DNA of 6,809 nt from NCBI GenBank assembly GCA_023386395.1, contig JAEWJV010000031.1, forward strand, positions 1-6,809. Reading direction: 5' to 3'. Every line of letters begins with the position of its first letter. The stretch's first letter is position 1. This DNA comes from Bacteroidota bacterium (GTDB taxonomy: Bacteria; Bacteroidota; Bacteroidia; Chitinophagales; Chitinophagaceae). Under the pieces are notes generated by a model. It searched no databases, was not told the origin of the DNA, and saw only the letters and a list, made by a program, of their open reading frames with translations. Below, in pieces: positions 3,968 to 6,809 of the stretch. A program made the position numbers and the translations under genes.

Positions 3968-6052
3968 ATGCCCGTTTATAATCAGTCCAGGAGCAGGATA
4001 ATACAGGTTATTTTTATCATTATTTTTCTGCTCATCGTATTCCAGTTGCTCAACCTGCAGATATTTTCAACAGAATATAAACTGCAGGCGGAAAACAATG
4101 CTATTTACCGGAAGGTAATTTATCCCGACCGCGGTATTGTATATGACCGCCGGGGCAAGGCTATTCTTGAAAATACCATTATGTATGACCTGATGGTAAC
4201 ACCCTATGAAGCCAGGGGCATTGATACAATGGCCCTTTGCGATATACTTGGTATTGATACGGCGGAATATCATAAACGTATTATTACGGCCATTATCAGG
4301 AATTCGCGTTATAAACCGGGTATTTTTGAACCGCTTATAAGCGACGAGGCTTTTGCCCGGCTGAATGAGAACATGTATAAATTTCCCGGGTTTAATATTG
4401 TTGAAAGACCTGTAAGGGCTTACCCCTTTCATTCGGCTGCAAATGTTCTGGGGTATCTTGGTGAAGTTGACAGCAGCTTTTTGAAAAGACATGCAGCAGA
4501 AGGATACGAAGCAGGCGATTATGCGGGTATGACAGGCCTCGAACGGAGCTACGAAAAAGTATTAATGGGACAGCGCGGCGTGAAGCGGTTTATACGCGAC
4601 AATAAAAACAGGATTCAAGGCTCTTACAACAATGGCATTTTCGATACGGCAGCCATTGCGGGACGCAACTTATACACCAGCATGGATGTTAACCTGCAAA
4701 TACTTGCCGAAAAGCTATTGCAGAATAAAATAGGCAGCGCGGTTGCCATCAATCCTAAAACCGGTGGTATACTGGCTATGGCTACAGCGCCGTCGTACGA
4801 TCCGGTTATGCTTACCGGCTCCCAGCGCCGTAAAAATTTTGGAAGGCTAATTTTAGATACTGCCCGGCCTTTATTAAACAGGGCCATAAAAGGGCAGTAC
4901 CCGCCAGGCTCAACTTTTAAACCATTAGATGCATTGATTGCGCTGGACGAAGGTGTAATTACGCCATCTTATGGTTACCCGTGCAGTGGCGCTTACTATG
5001 CCTGCGGCAGGCCTGTAAGATGTACCGAGCATTGGAGCGGCCACTCCAAAGACCTGCGTACCGCCATTGCCTGGTCGTGCAACTCGTATTTCAGCAATGT
5101 TTTCAGGCTTATTGTTGACAACAAAAAATATCCAAATGTGCGCATGGGCTATACACAGTGGCAACACTACATGAATGCTTTTGGTTACGGCGTTGATCTC
5201 AATATTGATATACCAAGCGAGGACGATGGAAATATTCCCGATACATCCGGTTACAACCGCGACTTTGGCGGCAACAGGTGGAATAGTTGTAATATGGTTA
5301 CTTTAGGTATAGGACAGGACAGGATGCTGGCCACACCCCTGCAGATGGCTAATGCCATGTGCATCATCGCCAATAAAGGTTATTACTATACGCCACATTT
5401 TGTTGACAGCATCGAGAATGAAACAGTGACAGATTCTCAGTTTGTTGGTAAGTACAGAATTAAACATACGCCACTTGAACATATTTCTGACGCTTCGTTT
5501 AGCGTGGTGCAATTAGGCATGCACGATGTGGCCGAATTTGGTACTGCAAGAAGGGCTCAGATTGAAGGTGTCAACATTTGCGCTAAAACAGGTACGGCAC
5601 AAAATCCGCATGGTAAAGACCACTCATTATTTGTTGCCTTTGCACCTATGGAGGACCCCAAAATAGCTATTTGTGTTGTGGTAGAAAATGCAGGTTTTGG
5701 CGCCACCTGGGCAGCGCCAATTGCCTCACTTATGATGGAACAGTATTTAAAAGATTCTATTTCTGAAAAGCGTAAACCGGAAGTAGAAAGAATAGCCAGT
5801 GCTGATCTTATTCCTGCTGCCATAAAACAATGGTATCATAAAAAGGATTCTATCAAGCTGGCAAAACAGGCCCAGAAAATAAATGCGGATGCAGCGCCTG
5901 TTTTCCAGAATAACCTTGAAACAAGCAGGCAGGTACAGTATGATCCCGAAGCCGAGCCTAACCGTAAAGGCAATGGCGATACTATACCGGTGAAAAATAA
6001 ACCGGCTATACAAACGCCGGACGAAAAACGAAAGGCTAAACCTAAAAATTAA
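3968..6052 (+). CDS. mrdA: Penicillin-binding protein 2 (peptidoglycan D,D-transpeptidase, elongation)
   Basis: 694 residues. It cross-links peptidoglycan on the outer face of the inner membrane in the elongasome, working with RodA. After a short basic N-terminus there is one membrane anchor (about 11-30). The dimerisation domain follows, with P-D-R-G-I-V-Y-D-R-R-G-K at 53-64, G-Y-L-G-E-V, and G-L-E-R-S-Y-E-K-V-L-M-G. The transpeptidase domain has all three active-site motifs: S315-T-F-K318 (acylation serine), S370-C-N372 and K540-T-G542. C339, C346, C352, H355, H359 and C371 cluster before the SxN motif and could hold a metal; part of this pattern is usual in Bacteroidota PBP2, and the zinc idea is inference. 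Residues from about 598 form a charged, K/P/Q-rich tail of nearly 100 residues with no recognised domain. The protein is longer than the 633 residues of E. coli PBP2. ATG at 3968 lacks a Shine-Dalgarno sequence. rodA starts 2 nt after the stop. Confidence 0.95.
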   Translation: MPVYNQSRSRIIQVIFIIIFLLIVFQLLNLQIFSTEYKLQAENNAIYRKVIYPDRGIVYDRRGKAILENTIMYDLMVTPYEARGIDTMALCDILGIDTAEYHKRIITAIIRNSRYKPGIFEPLISDEAFARLNENMYKFPGFNIVERPVRAYPFHSAANVLGYLGEVDSSFLKRHAAEGYEAGDYAGMTGLERSYEKVLMGQRGVKRFIRDNKNRIQGSYNNGIFDTAAIAGRNLYTSMDVNLQILAEKLLQNKIGSAVAINPKTGGILAMATAPSYDPVMLTGSQRRKNFGRLILDTARPLLNRAIKGQYPPGSTFKPLDALIALDEGVITPSYGYPCSGAYYACGRPVRCTEHWSGHSKDLRTAIAWSCNSYFSNVFRLIVDNKKYPNVRMGYTQWQHYMNAFGYGVDLNIDIPSEDDGNIPDTSGYNRDFGGNRWNSCNMVTLGIGQDRMLATPLQMANAMCIIANKGYYYTPHFVDSIENETVTDSQFVGKYRIKHTPLEHISDASFSVVQLGMHDVAEFGTARRAQIEGVNICAKTGTAQNPHGKDHSLFVAFAPMEDPKIAICVVVENAGFGATWAAPIASLMMEQYLKDSISEKRKPEVERIASADLIPAAIKQWYHKKDSIKLAKQAQKINADAAPVFQNNLETSRQVQYDPEAEPNRKGNGDTIPVKNKPAIQTPDEKRKAKPKN

Positions 6053-6054
6053 TC

Positions 6055-6809
6055 ATGAGCAGGGCAATTCCAAAATCAGTTTCAAGAGGTGTTGACTGGC
6101 TTACGGTGTGGCTGTATGCCGTACTGGTTTGCATTGGTATTCTTTGCATTTTCATGGCTGAATATAACCCGGCAACTTATACACCATCTTCTTTTTTCCA
6201 GGGTCAAACAAATTACAGCAAACAATTGCTTTTTGCAGGCCTGTCGGTAATGGTGGCTACTTTTATTATTTTAAGCGACAGCAAGCTCTATCCTGCATTT
6301 GCCAATTTGTTGTATGTATTCGGCATTTTGCTCATGCTTTCGGTTTTTGTTTTAGGTAAAGATGTGAATGGTTCCAAAAGCTGGATCCCCTTAGGCGGCG
6401 GCTTTAATCTTCAGCCTGCAGAATTATGTAAGATATTTACGGCACTTGCCCTTGCAAAATATCTTTCCCAGCTAAACATGGATTTCAGCAAACTGCAATC
6501 GCAGGTTATTGCAGGCGCCATTGCCATGCTGCCGGCAGCTATTTCTGTACTTCAAAATGAAACAGGCCTGGCATTAGTATATCTCAGTTTTTTTATAGTA
6601 ATGTACCGTGAAGGCTTGCCCGGAATTATTCTTGTTATCGGTTTCTCCTTCGGTGCATTGGTGGTAGCCACTTTATTGGTTGAAAAAAACCTGCTGGCCA
6701 TACTATTAACGCTGATTGCTGCGCTGATTGTATTCATTTTCCGCCGCCAGATTTTTACAAGAAAGCGCTGGAATATTTTAATCCTTATTGTTTCAATATG
6801 GTTTGTTTG
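6055..6809 (+). CDS. rodA: RodA, SEDS peptidoglycan glycosyltransferase (3' end outside the window)
   Basis: 251 codons are visible; the frame is open at the right edge and the family is usually about 370-430 residues. RodA polymerises glycan strands from lipid II in the inner membrane and is paired with PBP2, whose gene ends 2 nt earlier, so the two are co-transcribed and probably translationally coupled. Hydrophobic helices begin at about residue 15 (W-L-T-V-W-L-Y-A-V-L-V). The SEDS hallmark loop is present: N105-G-S-K-S-W-I-P-L-G, then N118-L-Q-P-A-E-L-C-K126. A second family landmark, Q167-N-E-T-G-L-A-L, takes the place of Q-P-D-x-G-T/S-A-L, with E169 where many RodA/FtsW proteins have Asp. 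The C-terminal half, with the essential extracellular loop, is not in the window. ATG at 6055 has no Shine-Dalgarno sequence. Confidence 0.93.
   Translation, partial: MSRAIPKSVSRGVDWLTVWLYAVLVCIGILCIFMAEYNPATYTPSSFFQGQTNYSKQLLFAGLSVMVATFIILSDSKLYPAFANLLYVFGILLMLSVFVLGKDVNGSKSWIPLGGGFNLQPAELCKIFTALALAKYLSQLNMDFSKLQSQVIAGAIAMLPAAISVLQNETGLALVYLSFFIVMYREGLPGIILVIGFSFGALVVATLLVEKNLLAILLTLIAALIVFIFRRQIFTRKRWNILILIVSIWFV

Noticed and set aside
4067..4492. 141-codon open frame on the minus strand within mrdA
   Set aside because: Lies fully inside the PBP2 gene, whose frame is unambiguous; no domain seen.

Overview
The window looks like chromosomal core and near-core DNA from a member of the Bacteroidota, most likely of the Chitinophagaceae/Sphingobacteriia type. 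This rests on protein flavour (a Bacteroidota-type PBP2/RodA pair, a bacterial deoxyhypusine-synthase-like protein, a Sfp-type transferase with an H-P-H-K-R-L-Q-H-L-A-G-R-type N-terminal half), on start codons that mostly lack Shine-Dalgarno sequences, and on TAnnTTTG-like promoter elements. The assignment is inference from the sequence alone. I see no insertion sequence, CRISPR array, tRNA, rRNA or phage gene, and no gene-free stretch longer than 300 bases (the longest are 490-730 and 3734-3967).

Layout. (1) Positions 1-489, plus strand: the C-terminal end of an APC-family amino acid permease that enters from the left. (2) 490-730: intergenic, with a strong hairpin/T-tract terminator at 698-720 lying between the converging permease and transferase genes, plus a pair of direct repeats and a 17-codon ORF of unknown meaning. 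(3) 731-3733, minus strand: four genes, read in transcription order as deoxyhypusine-synthase-like protein, TPR protein, SRPBCC/AHSA1-like protein and 4'-phosphopantetheinyl transferase. The gaps between them are 203, 100 and 102 nt, and a candidate terminator lies between the last two, so this is not a tight operon. (4) 3734-3967: divergent promoter region with a perfect DnaA-box match, a 7-bp inverted repeat and promoter-like elements. (5) 3968 to the right edge, plus strand: mrdA (PBP2) and rodA (cut by the window), 2 nt apart. This is the transpeptidase/glycan polymerase pair of the cell-elongation machinery.

How the genes fit together. Only mrdA-rodA is a clear functional unit (septum-independent peptidoglycan synthesis). 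The minus-strand genes have no evident shared pathway: one probably acts in polyamine-type chemistry, one activates carrier proteins, one is a small-ligand-binding fold and one is a protein-interaction scaffold.

Most unusual items: a 70-bp tract of phased heptanucleotide repeats inside the transferase gene, encoding the stretch just before its W-S-A-K-E motif; a deoxyhypusine-synthase-like protein that keeps the catalytic lysine but, by remembered alignment, has lost several spermidine-site residues in a domain of life without eIF5A; and a repeat-and-hairpin cassette packed into the 203 nt after that gene.
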